Positions 25,001 to 35,583 of a stretch of DNA of 64,000 nt are shown here, in pieces. The notes beneath the pieces were generated by a model. It did no database searches. It was not told the origin of the DNA and saw nothing but the letters and a program-made list of their open reading frames with translations. Each line of letters starts with the position of its first letter. Within the stretch, counting starts at the first letter, position 1. The position numbers and the translations under genes are program-made. Source of the DNA: Nymphaea colorata (lineage: Eukaryota > Streptophyta > Magnoliopsida > Nymphaeales > Nymphaeaceae); the NCBI RefSeq assembly GCF_008831285.2, contig NC_045139.1, positions 30,237,206-30,301,205 of the forward strand, read 5' to 3'.

Positions 25001-28000
25001 TCTTCATCCCTCTTCTTCGACCTTCATCCCTCTTCGTCTCTTCTTCTTCATCGTCCCTCTATACGTCACATTGGGTGGAGCCAGCGAACTCGTCGCTTGC
25101 AGCCTGCAGGGCAGAGTGACCTCCATTCAAGGTAAGTAGCAATTTCACTTGCCCACTCTCCCTCTCCCGGTTTTCTGTTTCGAGAATGGTGTTGCATATT
25201 TGGGTTTTCTCGTTTGGTCTAGTTCTCTCTTTTTTTTTTTCTCATTTTTGGGTTTTCTCGTTTTCTATTGTCAGCGTCGTCTGGTTTGATCCACCTCTCT
25301 CTCTCCCACCGCCGGCCAAACTCGAACAGCGGCCTGCCATCGATTCCTTTGCCGTTTATTCCCACAGCCGGCAACCCAGCCTCAGGTTAGTCATTCTATT
25401 AGACTATTAGAAAGCGTTTTGCCGTTTTCTGATTTCTCTAGATCGATCCTTCCATTTTTAGTATACTTTGTATTTTAGTATACACCTGGTTTTATTTTAC
25501 AAGGAAAATCAGCTCTGTTTTTGTCGACAGGAAATAAATCTCTCGTAAAAACAAGGAACAAACAAGAACAAATTAAAATGTAAAAACGACAGACAATCTT
25601 TAGAGGCAGAAGAAAGGAAAGGAGCAAAGGGGGGAAGAGCGCTCAGTGGTGGCAATGAGAGTAAAATAGCTTTGACTTGAAACATTGTGGATGAAGCAGG
25701 GAAACGAATGCTCATGACTTCAGAAATCAGCAATTAGTTATCGACGAAAAGAGTTTCAGAACGAAAAAAGGGGGAAAAATGAATGAGGCAGAAGAGAAGT
25801 GCGTTACAAAAAACTAAAACACTAACGCTTCAATACAATGCATTTGAGAAACTTATAAACGGTAGATAATACCAATTTAGCAACTTAAAAACCTGTTGGT
25901 CTCCCGAAAACATACGATTATATGTGTAAAAGGTAACCAGAAGCTCTTGGAAAGGCCGACGATCAAATTAAAAAGCCTGCACATAATGCCATTGAACCAG
26001 TCTAACTTTATAAGTTTTTTGAAAAAATAAAAAGCTATCCCAATGTGGTCTTGCAAATTTGGAAACGTAGAAATTCATATAAAGCTCATGTTTTCAAACA
26101 TATAAAATGTGCTTTGAGAGCAAAAAAGATTCCGATAACTTGTGTTCACAATGTCATAAAAAATTTTCAACTGTATTCACATTTAAAGCACATGTTATGT
26201 TTTCTTTTTCTCTTTTGACTTCTAAATACCACTTCTAACAAATAAATGGTGTACAAATTGGATACAAAATCATTATTCACAATCGTTAAATATACAGAGC
26301 TGATTTATACAGAGCTGATTTTAGTATATTCCTTGTTTTCTGATTTCTTTGGCTCTCTGCTGGTTTCTGATTAAAAAACCAATGCTGCAGGCTGCTTTTG
26401 TTTTATATTCTGATTTTTGTGAAATCTGGATAGCTGCAGTTACGCAGCATATAGTCTATTTTGCTATCTATTCTTAAATTTGTTATATTTGAATTTTTTT
26501 ATTTTGAGCTTTGAAGGTAAAACCATAAAAGATGACAAATAGAACGGAAGGAAAAGAAGTTGTTTCAGGTTCTCCTGCAATAGGTTCTTCATGTAGTGTG
26601 ACTGTATTGATGTATGGACTATGATGTATGATTGTATGAACTGTGATTTTGTGAACTCAAAACTAGAGTATATTTCTTGTTGAATGTTGAATTGGTGATT
26701 GATAATGATATCATAATTAGCAAATTGCAATTTTGATTTTGTTATTTAATAATTTTGTGGTTTATAGACAATTTTTTGTCATATATATTATATACATATT
26801 ATTATTATTATAATAAATTAATAATAATAATAATAATAATAAAATACTCTCACTACACCGCCGCACCTAAATTTTTTGAGACGTGCCGCACCAGCACCCG
26901 CACTCAGGTGACATAGATTATAAATGATGTCAATTTCTTAATATCAATTATCAACCACACACACACACACACACACACAGAAAAAAAAAGCCTTAGCCAC
27001 TGCAATCATTATGCATTTTCAAAATGAACAATGAAAGACAAACAGACTCATTTCCAATACCTTTACAACAGTACCAAGTATTGCCTCAGTATAGTTGATG
27101 CTTATATCTGAGTAGAGGTCAAGCCCATTCCTTTGAACTCCAGCCTTTTCCTTAACATGAAGAAGTATATAGATATCACCAGCTATTCCCCTGAGAAGTG
27201 TATCAAAGAAATTCGTTAAAAACTACAATTACAAATTGTCAGGAACTACTTCTCATATCCAATAATGACATAATCTAATATCCAATAATGACTTCGTGCA
27301 AACAGGAGAAAAACAAAAATTTTTCCGAACAGGGGGGATTCCTATAAGAAAATATTTCATGTTCCAAAGTATATTCTCTACAGAAACTAATGAAGTTAAG
27401 AAAACATTTCAGGTTTCAAAGCAAATTTTCTGCAGAAACTAATGCCTGCACATAGATATCAAGTTCCTAATAGAGCAAGGAAGATTATCTTTGATCTCAA
27501 GAATGCTCCAGTGAAGAAGTCTTCAAAGCTCGCTATCAATCCAATGATTTGTCCAACCCAAAATATCCGCTCATAACCTAGTCACTGGAGTAGATTGACC
27601 AGGTTTCTTTCAGCCAAAGGGATGCCCAACTTGCTTCATTACACTCAGAAATTCGAAAAGATGATTGACAAGCAAAGCAGGCAAAAAGACAAAAATTTTG
27701 GACAGTAATTTTATAATGGACAAGTACAGGAGGTTGCTCACTGCTGCAAAAACCTCTCAAAGCTTGTTGCACAATAACAAGTGTGAATCACAATAACTAA
27801 AGGAAAATAAGGTACGAACATAAATACATAAAACTTTGTGTGTGCCTCTGCTATTCTCGTCATATTGAACTGCTTAGTGGAAACCATGCCTTTTATTTTC
27901 CACTTTCAGTGGTTCTTTTTGTGAATCAAGCACGAAAAATATCACCAACTTGGTTATGTCAAAAAGAACATTGTTTGGATCATCTGATTGGTTTGAGATA

Positions 28001-31000
28001 AGTTCTAGATTTGGAAAGCTTCAAAGTCACTTTACCTGAGAAAAATTCAAAAAATCCCTTTCAAAAGTTCCACGTAATGCACCTACTTCTTATGTACCAG
28101 AAGCTTCATGCTTCTCCATATTGCAAAATTTACCCCCACCCCCAACTTCTCTTACCTACAGACCTAATGCTTATGCAGAGTTTCAGAAAAAAAAGGCAAT
28201 GAGGTCATCTAACAATATAACATGAGTGCACATTTTTGAAGGTTAAAAGCAAGAGAGTAATACCTTCTTGTATCCACATTTCCTTCTCCTCGGACTTTCA
28301 GGGTAAGTCCATCACTAACACCAGGAGGGATATCAACATTGACAATTCGTTTTGAGCGCACTGTGCTTTCACCACCACACATTTTACATGGATCTTTTAA
28401 AACTTTACCAGCACCTCCACATTTTGAACAGCTAGAAACCTGAAAATATGCATTTCACATGTTGGCTAATTCAAGAAGTACTTGTGAAACATCCAGATAC
28501 ATGCAAAATTGCTCATGCATGCAATGCATTACATGTGGACAGTGGACACGATGTCGGTCTCACACAAACATGCAAAAACTAGAAGAAATCTGTTGACTTG
28601 AGACATTATATGTGAACACATGCAAAACTCAATAATTTTTTGTTTGTTTTCTGGCAGATGCAGTCAAGTATTACATTAACCAAAAAATATGCATTGCCAC
28701 TGACCAGCCATACTGATGGTAGTCAAGTATTACGTTTTACATAACATTATCGTACAAGAATAATAATCCTCATGTCTCATGAAATGTTTGCTCACGTCCA
28801 CTCTCAGTAGCCACAGAAAGGCTGTTGGCACATGAAAATGAAATGAACATCTTTGCAAGTTATAACCATGGAAAATAAAATGTATTCCATTGCCACAACA
28901 GTTTAGTTTCTGAATTACGTAATATATTAAGTGCAAATTCGATGAAGAGTGAGGACCATATATCTATGCAGATAATTACAGCACCCTGCCATAAATTGCT
29001 TGAAAGGAAAAAGTGACACATTCTAAGCTCCAGGCATATTCTAATTCCCCTTGATCTTCGTCATTTTCATGCCCAGATAGGCCTTGGGTACTATTTTACA
29101 ACCTGATATAAACTCATGACTTAAGAACAAAATGAACTTTACCTTGCACAAAGGTGCTCAAAAATCAAATCTAAAACTAGATTATCTCCCTCAACACCTA
29201 AGAACATACTTGGTTGCCTGAAATTTTTTCAGGTGCCTTAATCCTGAAAAATGAAAAAGAAAAAACAGGATTCAGTCGGACCCCATAAGGTCCAACTGAA
29301 AATCCATAAAACCGACTGCTTTGTGCCTTGAACCTGGAGAACATATCCAGTATTTATAGTTTTGTGTTTGAAGTTTTGAACAAGTATAGTCCAGTCTAAA
29401 CAAGCTGGGCATCCTAGATAACTTATGTGGGCAACCAAACAAGCCTTAAAGTCAGGCAGCGTCAAGGAATACTCTCTCATATAAACACCGATGAATCACA
29501 TAGAGAAACAAAAAAGATAGAAAATGGCATAAACACATGAAAAATATCAATACCTGGGAAACCATTCCAAATGGTGTCCTCTGAGTTTTAATTGTGCCTC
29601 CCCTACCCCCACAATCTTTACAAGTTACCACTCCACTGTGAGATGTTGTCCCCTTCCCTTTACAATCTTCACATATTTCCACGCGTGTAACATCTATTTT
29701 TCGTTGCCCTCCAAATATAGATTCTTCAAAGCTCAAGGTTAAATCATATCTACAACAAAACAATATATGTTAGCCAATCTTTTAACCATTGTCATAAATA
29801 ACGTTCTCAGGAAAATATCGGGGAAGGTTTTCTTGGGTGTTTTTTTCAGCAAAGTTATTCTTCGCGGAAAAGCCTCAGAAAAATCTCAGGATTTTTAAAA
29901 AAGGATTTTTAAAAAATTTAAAAAATACTAAAAATTAAAAAATCCCCAAAAATCTCAAGAAAAATAGTGAGATTTTCCTTTTTGGCAAGATTTTCGAAAT
30001 CTCGTGAGATCTTGCTCTTCTTTCATTTTACCTGTTTTTCTTGTAAATATTGCAAGTTTTTCGAGATTGAAATCTCACGATATTTGTGACTGGTTCTAAT
30101 GTAGATTCTCAAGATCACTATATTTGAAATGCACTAAAGGGACTAAAAGCATTGTCAAAATAAAAGCATGCTAATGTAATCAAATGTAACAGTTGCAACA
30201 TGCTTATCAATCCCCTTCTTTGGTTTAATATTTGACATATGGTCAAATTTGAATGCACATGTTAGACCAACATAAAATGATACTTGAGGGGTCAGTTCTG
30301 GGCATTAAGATAGCATATGACAGTGCCCTTCCTAAACTACCAGTAGTACCTCCTCCTCCCGCCCCTCCCACACCCCCACCCCCTCTTTCCCCCACCACCC
30401 CCTTCCAATCCACACACACACACACACACAAAAAAAAAAGAAAAGAAAAAGAGGATGACGATAGCACCATGGAAGCTTTACCGAATATGAGCACCTTGAT
30501 ACCAATTACTTCTTGTGTTAAACACACCACTTGGACCAGCCTGGCTTCCAAAAAATCCATTTGATTCACCAAAAAGGGAATCAAAGACTTCAAAAGGATC
30601 TATCTGGACAACAGTGCATAAACTAAAGCACATGAGTACCCAAATATGTCAATTTTGCCCTTCTCACGAATCTTAGAAGAGTGTGAGCAGTCATTCTTTA
30701 CCCCTTGTGAGCCAACACCTGATTCTTGGTAATCACCCTTTATTCCTGCCTCACCAAAGCGGTCATATAGGGATCGTTTTTCAGCATCTGATAGCACCTA
30801 CGTAGAGAACATAACTCCATACGTTGATCATGGCACTGCATCTCCCATGTAATAAACAAAAGGGGCAATAAATCTCATCATCAAAGAAAAAAAACTGAAT
30901 ACTTGCAGCATATGGAAAGGTTTCTAGAAGAAATAGATACCCATGAGACTAGTTTCACAAGTCTCACACACTTATGAGCATGCAATATGCATACACATTA

Positions 31001-33574
31001 CACTCACAGAAAACAAGAAGTTTATTTTAACAAGTCCTAAAACATTTTATCTCTTTTTGCTTGTAAAATTTTCTTTGAAAATGTACCAAAAGATCAATTT
31101 GGGACATGAATTATAACAAATAAATGTTTTGACAAGATGGTGCATAGGAAATCAGATTCATGATTACAGTTAAATGCAAGAACAAATGAACCGGTTTACC
31201 TTAATTAAAAATGAAGAGTTCCAGTACATTTATGTGCAGCATAAACAGAAAATTCAGTTTAGATCTTCCACCTCATTAACAGCATCAATATAAGCATGTT
31301 TTAACATAATAAACTACACTGACAAATTAGAAAGCAAACAAGGGAAATTAATCACCTCATATGCAGCACTGATTTCTTTGAACTTTTCCTCTGCTCCAGG
31401 GCTTTTGTTCATATCTGGATGGTACTGTTCCAATGAAGAAAATTGGAGAATCAGAAAATGTGAAAAATAATAAGTATCAAGATACGCTAGAGAGAAATGT
31501 TTAGAAGCAAATCTTTATAGTTGAGGAAATAAAGTTTACATAACATATTAAACAATATTTACTGGACAATTGCGCACTATACCATATTCTTTGAGATTAT
31601 TAACTTTAGACTTTGAATGTCATAATCCACGCCATAGCTAGCATGTTCAATGCAAACAAGTGCAAGAAAGTAATAATAATCCCACTTTGGAAATGATGAT
31701 AACAAATAAATAAAGGTGCCAAATGCAGACCTCCCATCAATTCATTGCCGTATTGCATCATGTGCACAAATAAGGAAAAAAGGGTCATACACTCAGACAC
31801 AGATAGTCTCCTACATATGATGCAGTAACCACATCGCGAACATTATTCCTCTAAGTCTAAAATTGAAACTAGTCTTGCAGATGACATTTAAGTCCTCCTC
31901 ATTTCCACATTTCAATCCCTTTCCCTTGAAAATTCTTTTCAAGTGCATACACAAGTCTTTCCTTTCTTTATCTTTAAAAATGTGTCAATTGTGCCTGTTA
32001 CTCCAGGTAGAAAATATATCCAATCCCTAATGTGAAAACTAACCTAAACTGATCCCCAAGCAACTCTCATAGACCCACAGTAATCAAATAGACCAAAATG
32101 CCTTATTTGTTGTCCGCACCAACGTGCCTGCTTAGGTGCACCTAGGCCATACACCTTCTTGAGCAAGCTGGGATGTAGGGCCACCTAGGTGCCCATGTGA
32201 AAATTGTAAAATTCTCTTTTTTTTTCTTTTGCTTTTTTTTTCTTCTTCATCTTCTTCTACTTTTACGTTTTACCCTTTCTTTATTTTTTTCTTCTTTTAA
32301 CCCTCTTTCTTCTTGTTGTTCTTTTTCTCTCATGCTCGTTCTTCTTCTTCATCCTCTTTATTTATTTTACTGCTTTTGCCAGCCTAAGCCCCCAACCATG
32401 TTCGCCTAGTCCTTTTTGAAGGTCCACCGCCTATGCTTGCCTAACTCGTTTGTTTACTGAGTTTGTTCAATAATTTCCCTGATGTATGTGTGTTATGTGG
32501 TCTCAACTCCCGAATCAAGCCAAATGACATGAATGTTGCCAAGAAACCTTGTAAATTCACGAGAATTTGCATAAAAGTTTATATAAAACGGCAAAAGAGA
32601 GAGACAGCAAAAAAAAAAAAAACTTCTGCTGACACTAAGCTCGCCCTCGGAGTTCAGATCCAGGAGGCATGCTAGATAGAGCTTGTTACATTATGAAAGG
32701 ATGCCTACAGCATCTGCAGCTTCTAGTCACAGCCATCTTTCATAGTTCAAAGTCCACAGGACCCTCGTTAACATAGCAGCACAATCCTACACCGAGTGCC
32801 TGCATGCGCACGTTCTTCATGTCTACTAAGTAGGAAAGTGTTGGAACAAACGACCAATGGCCATTGCATCATCATACTATATGAATCATGAAACTCTTTC
32901 GCAAGAATTTATATAAATACACGTTCACTTGCTTCTCTCACCAATGGCGAGTGCTTTTTTAGGCTGAAGCCTTGATTTTACATCCGTACACAGCAAAGAC
33001 GGATAAAAGATGAACAGTTTACCGGTATCACAATCACTGCACATTCCCCTAAATCTGATACAACCATTTCCCTACTGATCAAGCTGATCTTACAAAGCAC
33101 ATCTAAATAGGAAAACTCCCCAACAGAACAAAACAAATTCCTCATCAATTCGGACTTCAAGTAAAGATTAGGAAATTTAAGAAAAAAAAGCAACAAAGGT
33201 TCAAAGAAGAAACAAATTCAACATCAAGAAAAACGGTGTCGACCAACCTGACGAGCAAGCTTTCTGTAGGCGGTCTTGATTTCCTGCAGGGAGGCGTCTC
33301 TGTCGACGTTGAGCGTCGCATAGTAGTCCAAACGAGTCCGCGAGAAGGAAGAACCGCGCGATGCCTTAACCGAGAAGCCGCGCAACCGGCGGCTGGTTCT
33401 GAGAGATGGTGACCGCGGGAAGGACAGGGATGTCCGGAGAGCGGCTCCGGACGACGAGAAAGAGGGAAGAATAGGAGGAATGGGGGAGGAGAGGGAGATG
33501 GCAGCGACATTCGGAAGCCAAGGCGGAGAAACTGGAGATGGTGGCGAGGAGATGAAGCAGCGGCGGCTGAGCAT
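22028..33574 (-). CDS. Plastid-type DnaJ (Hsp40, type A) with J domain, zinc finger and substrate-binding domains
   Basis: The protein is a co-chaperone that would stimulate a plastid Hsp70 and present unfolded clients to it. Eleven coding exons (minus): 33574-33248, 31424-31356, 30797-30702, 30603-30482, 29749-29554, 28439-28264, 27190-27061, 24576-24416, 23834-23776, 23701-23605, 22265-22028; all joins keep frame, giving 556 residues. Residues 1-78 are Ser/Arg-rich like a chloroplast transit peptide. The J domain begins [18 protein letters not shown]; its HPD lies in exon 2 (YHPDMNK). After a Gly/Phe region come four zinc motifs: [24 protein letters not shown] and CKMCGGES, the last lacking the final Gly. 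Substrate-binding parts follow ([35 protein letters not shown]). It resembles plastid DJA5/DJA6. The last about 60 residues look unlike the family and may be misread. Introns carry several transposons. Confidence 0.92.
23227..23539. mobile_element. GTCACAAATA-ended element, copy 2, in DnaJ intron 10
   Basis: This copy shares with copies 1 and 3 the phrase AGGTTTTTCTCAGGTATTTTTCAGC near the left and TCTCAT..TCTGTGAC at the right. The left end is worn (ATCATAGATATCAATATCGG). It lies wholly within the last intron of the DnaJ gene. Confidence 0.55.
24766..24775. repeat. Left target-site duplication of the 2.1 kb intron element
   Basis: AGATTATAAA here is repeated exactly at 26915-26924, flanking the element in DnaJ intron 7. 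Confidence 0.6.
24776..26914. mobile_element. 2.1 kb non-autonomous DNA transposon in DnaJ intron 7, with gene-like cargo
   Basis: The element is bounded by a 10-base direct repeat AGATTATAAA, and its near-terminal sequences are inverted (ACCTGGGTGCG on the left, CGCACTCAGGT on the right). The left end holds several CGCACCCGC / GGGTGCGGGTGC words, as in sub-terminal transposase-binding repeats. A 9-10 base duplication would fit a Mutator-like element, but a hAT element is possible. Inside, 24950-25130 is CT-rich like a plant 5' leader and ends in CATTCAAG followed by GTAAGT, and 25310-25386 is a GC-richer open piece ending CCTCAG followed by GTTAGT. Both read on the plus strand, antisense to the host gene. 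I see no transposase. Confidence 0.6.
26915..26924. repeat. Right target-site duplication of the 2.1 kb intron element
   Basis: The sequence AGATTATAAA is identical to 24766-24775 and directly follows the right end of the element. Confidence 0.6.
26953..26979. repeat. (CA)n microsatellite in DnaJ intron 7
   Basis: An uninterrupted CA run is followed by a short A run, 30 bases beyond the transposon end. Confidence 0.85.
29791..30090. mobile_element. GTCACAAATA-ended element, copy 3, in DnaJ intron 4
   Basis: The left end is GTCATAAATAACGTTCTCAGG and the right end CACGATATTTGTGAC, inverted to each other; the length is 300 bases. The inner wording (TTCTTGGGTGTTTTTTTCAGC) matches copies 1 and 2. 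It lies within a DnaJ intron that is otherwise ordinary. Confidence 0.6.
32107..32460. repeat. Degenerate repeat with GCCTAGG words in DnaJ intron 1
   Basis: The left side carries TTGTTGTCCGCACCAACGTG and AGGTGCACCTAGGCC. The right side carries GCCTATGCTTGCCTAACTCG. A T- and CTT-rich tract fills the middle. The wording resembles the element at 58825-59514, so it may be a worn relative. The ends are not certain. Confidence 0.35.
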
Positions 33575-34004
33575 GTCTTTGGCGCCCCTACTCCAGCGAA
33601 CAGTGGCGGGAGGGAAACACTGCTCCCTTCTCCCCCTCTCGCTCTATGACCCCCGTCGCCTCCTCTCACCCACAAGCCCCCGTGCGTTCTACTTCTACCG
33701 ACACGACTGGGAAAGTTTAAAAAAATTTTTATTTTATTTTAATATTTTTAAAATATTTATTAATTATCTATAATATGATTGCAGTAGATCCCCTTAAAAG
33801 TGATTAGGGGTCAGTTTTCATTTTAATTTTTTTTTTTTGTTTTTTTTTTAAATGAGCATCAATTGTTACTATTATAAAGCAATCTTTCATCTGAAAAAAA
33901 AGGCGCAGCAAAAAAAAAATAACTTAGGACCTTCATTCAAACAATGACATTTCATTGGCTCACCAAAAATATATTTATTAATTATTCTCAAAATAAACCC
34001 TGTA

Positions 34005-34372
34005 GTCACAAATAATGTTTCTAAGTTTTAAAGTCGATCCTTTTATCGAATATAATACGGTGGGTTTGAAAAAATGAAAAAAGTATGGAAAACTTTTAAA
34101 AATTTTAAAAAACTAAAAATAAGAGAAAAATAAAATAAATGAGAAACTAATAACACAAACATTAAAAGATAAGTAGATTTGCAATAAATAAAAAATATAA
34201 AATACAAAAAAAAAATATTTGGCATTAAAAATTTGAAAAATATGAAAAAACATGAAAAAATGTATTTTTTTGGTTTTTAATGTTTTTTTTAAAACATGTT
34301 TTTTAAGTTTTAAATAACCATTTAATTTATCACATTTTTTCATGTTTTTTTTTTAAATGCATTTTCTGTGAC
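34005..34372. mobile_element. GTCACAAATA-ended element, copy 4 (degenerate)
   Basis: The left end is GTCACAAATAATG and the right end TTTTCTGTGAC. The inside has drifted into A/T-rich simple sequence and is longer (368 bases) than the other copies. It is assigned to the family by the ends and position only. Confidence 0.4.
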
Positions 34373-35145
34373 TATACTTTAAGCAGGATTGGGTGATCAT
34401 GTAACCTACATCCAACCAAGAGGCACATTACATATATATTGAGCGTTTGACTCCTTGCACGTTGGATATGTTAAACATACAAGGGTCCAAATATAATTTT
34501 TCATTATAGAAACTGCATCAGAATGTAATGTAGATTTTTTTTTTCTTTTTTTCTTTTTTAAATTTGGAGGGAGGACTGGAGGAGGGCATGGCCCTTGTCG
34601 CCCCCTCCCTTGCTCCACCCTTGAACCAAACCAGTTCAAGAAATTGAATATGAAAATAAATTTAAGACTCAATTAAGAAATCTCACTCAGATTTAAGAAA
34701 TAACATCGAGTTAGATTCAGTTTTAAATAAATATTCAATCAAATTCTGCATTTCAAATTAGGTTTTAAATAAATAAAGAAACTATTTCCAATGTCCATAT
34801 ATTTTGAAAATTAGTTCTTAATGTATCATAATGCAACACAGAGTCGGTTATGTGTTTAAAAGTTGAATTTGCATTCAAATGTAAAAATAAAAGTTAGATT
34901 GAAATTGGATTCAATTTGTGAACTTAAAAAACAGATTCAAAAACGGAATAAATTTTTCTTGTTTCATATTAGAATCCAAATTTGAATTTAAATATGTGAA
35001 CATGATAAATTACATGTGGTAAATTCCTCATCCAAATCGAATCTGATCCCTTGATGTCACTACTTAGAATCAGTAACTATAAATCTCATGATATTCTTAA
35101 ACCACTGTATCAAGCAAGTAGGAGGACCCAAATAGGTAGTTACGT

Positions 35146-35265
35146 GGGTGTCTGTTAACAGGTACGCTGTGTTCAGGAAATGTTCCATGAAAATGTTCCC
35201 AAAAATGGACACGTTCATGGAACATTGTGTTCCAACGCACACAGACTTCCTGAAACCAAGCGCCC
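35146..35265. mobile_element. Candidate MITE of the GGGYGTTTGG family, copy 3
   Basis: The ends are GGGTGTCTGTTAACAGG and, reverse complemented, GGGCGCTTGGTTTCAGG. The core contains GTTCATGGAACATTGTG, one or two bases different from copy 2 near 21.2 kb. No target-site duplication is obvious. Confidence 0.5.
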
Positions 35266-35583
35266 TCTAAATGCAACACTTCGAAGGTTGATGACATTTT
35301 ACAAACAATTTATATGAGAACAAACAGCTTTTGAATGTCAATAATTTGGTTCTCATATTAAGACATAATATTTAGACCAAAATTTGCCAATGGAAATTTG
35401 GAATGGGTTTGGTCTTCAATTTTCTACTTCACATCTGACTTGAAAATGAATAATCCAAAATGTGACTAGACATAAGCGTTTTCCTTCATGAAATCTAACA
35501 GATGACTTCTAGAATACAGTTCCAAAGAAGAATGGTGGCTGGAATGCATGTTAGCGAGCTCATCGTCAGCTGGGTAATTCTCA

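Larger units (their letters stand above)
33575..35583. other. Spacer between the DnaJ 5' end and the Maf 3' end
   Basis: The DnaJ 5' leader is GC- and CT-rich up to about 33700, then the sequence turns AT-rich. No TATA box could be picked confidently. Two small mobile elements (34005-34372 and 35146-35265) and a GATTTGAATTC-rich worn repeat at about 34680-35060 fill most of the spacer. No gene is seen. Confidence 0.5.

Noticed and set aside
30253-30564. Proline-rich plus-strand frame
   Set aside because: It arises from a CCT/CCC- and CA-rich simple tract in a DnaJ intron plus the antisense of exon 4.
33157-33773. Other frames over the DnaJ first exon (172 and 97 codons)
   Set aside because: They overlap the transit-peptide exon in other frames; only the reading with MLSRRC at the start leads into the J domain.
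13000-35060. Stretches at 3330-3660, 13000-13110 and 34680-35060 with GATTTGGATTC-like words
   Set aside because: They look like one worn dispersed repeat, but no ends can be set by eye, so they are mentioned only in the spacer notes.
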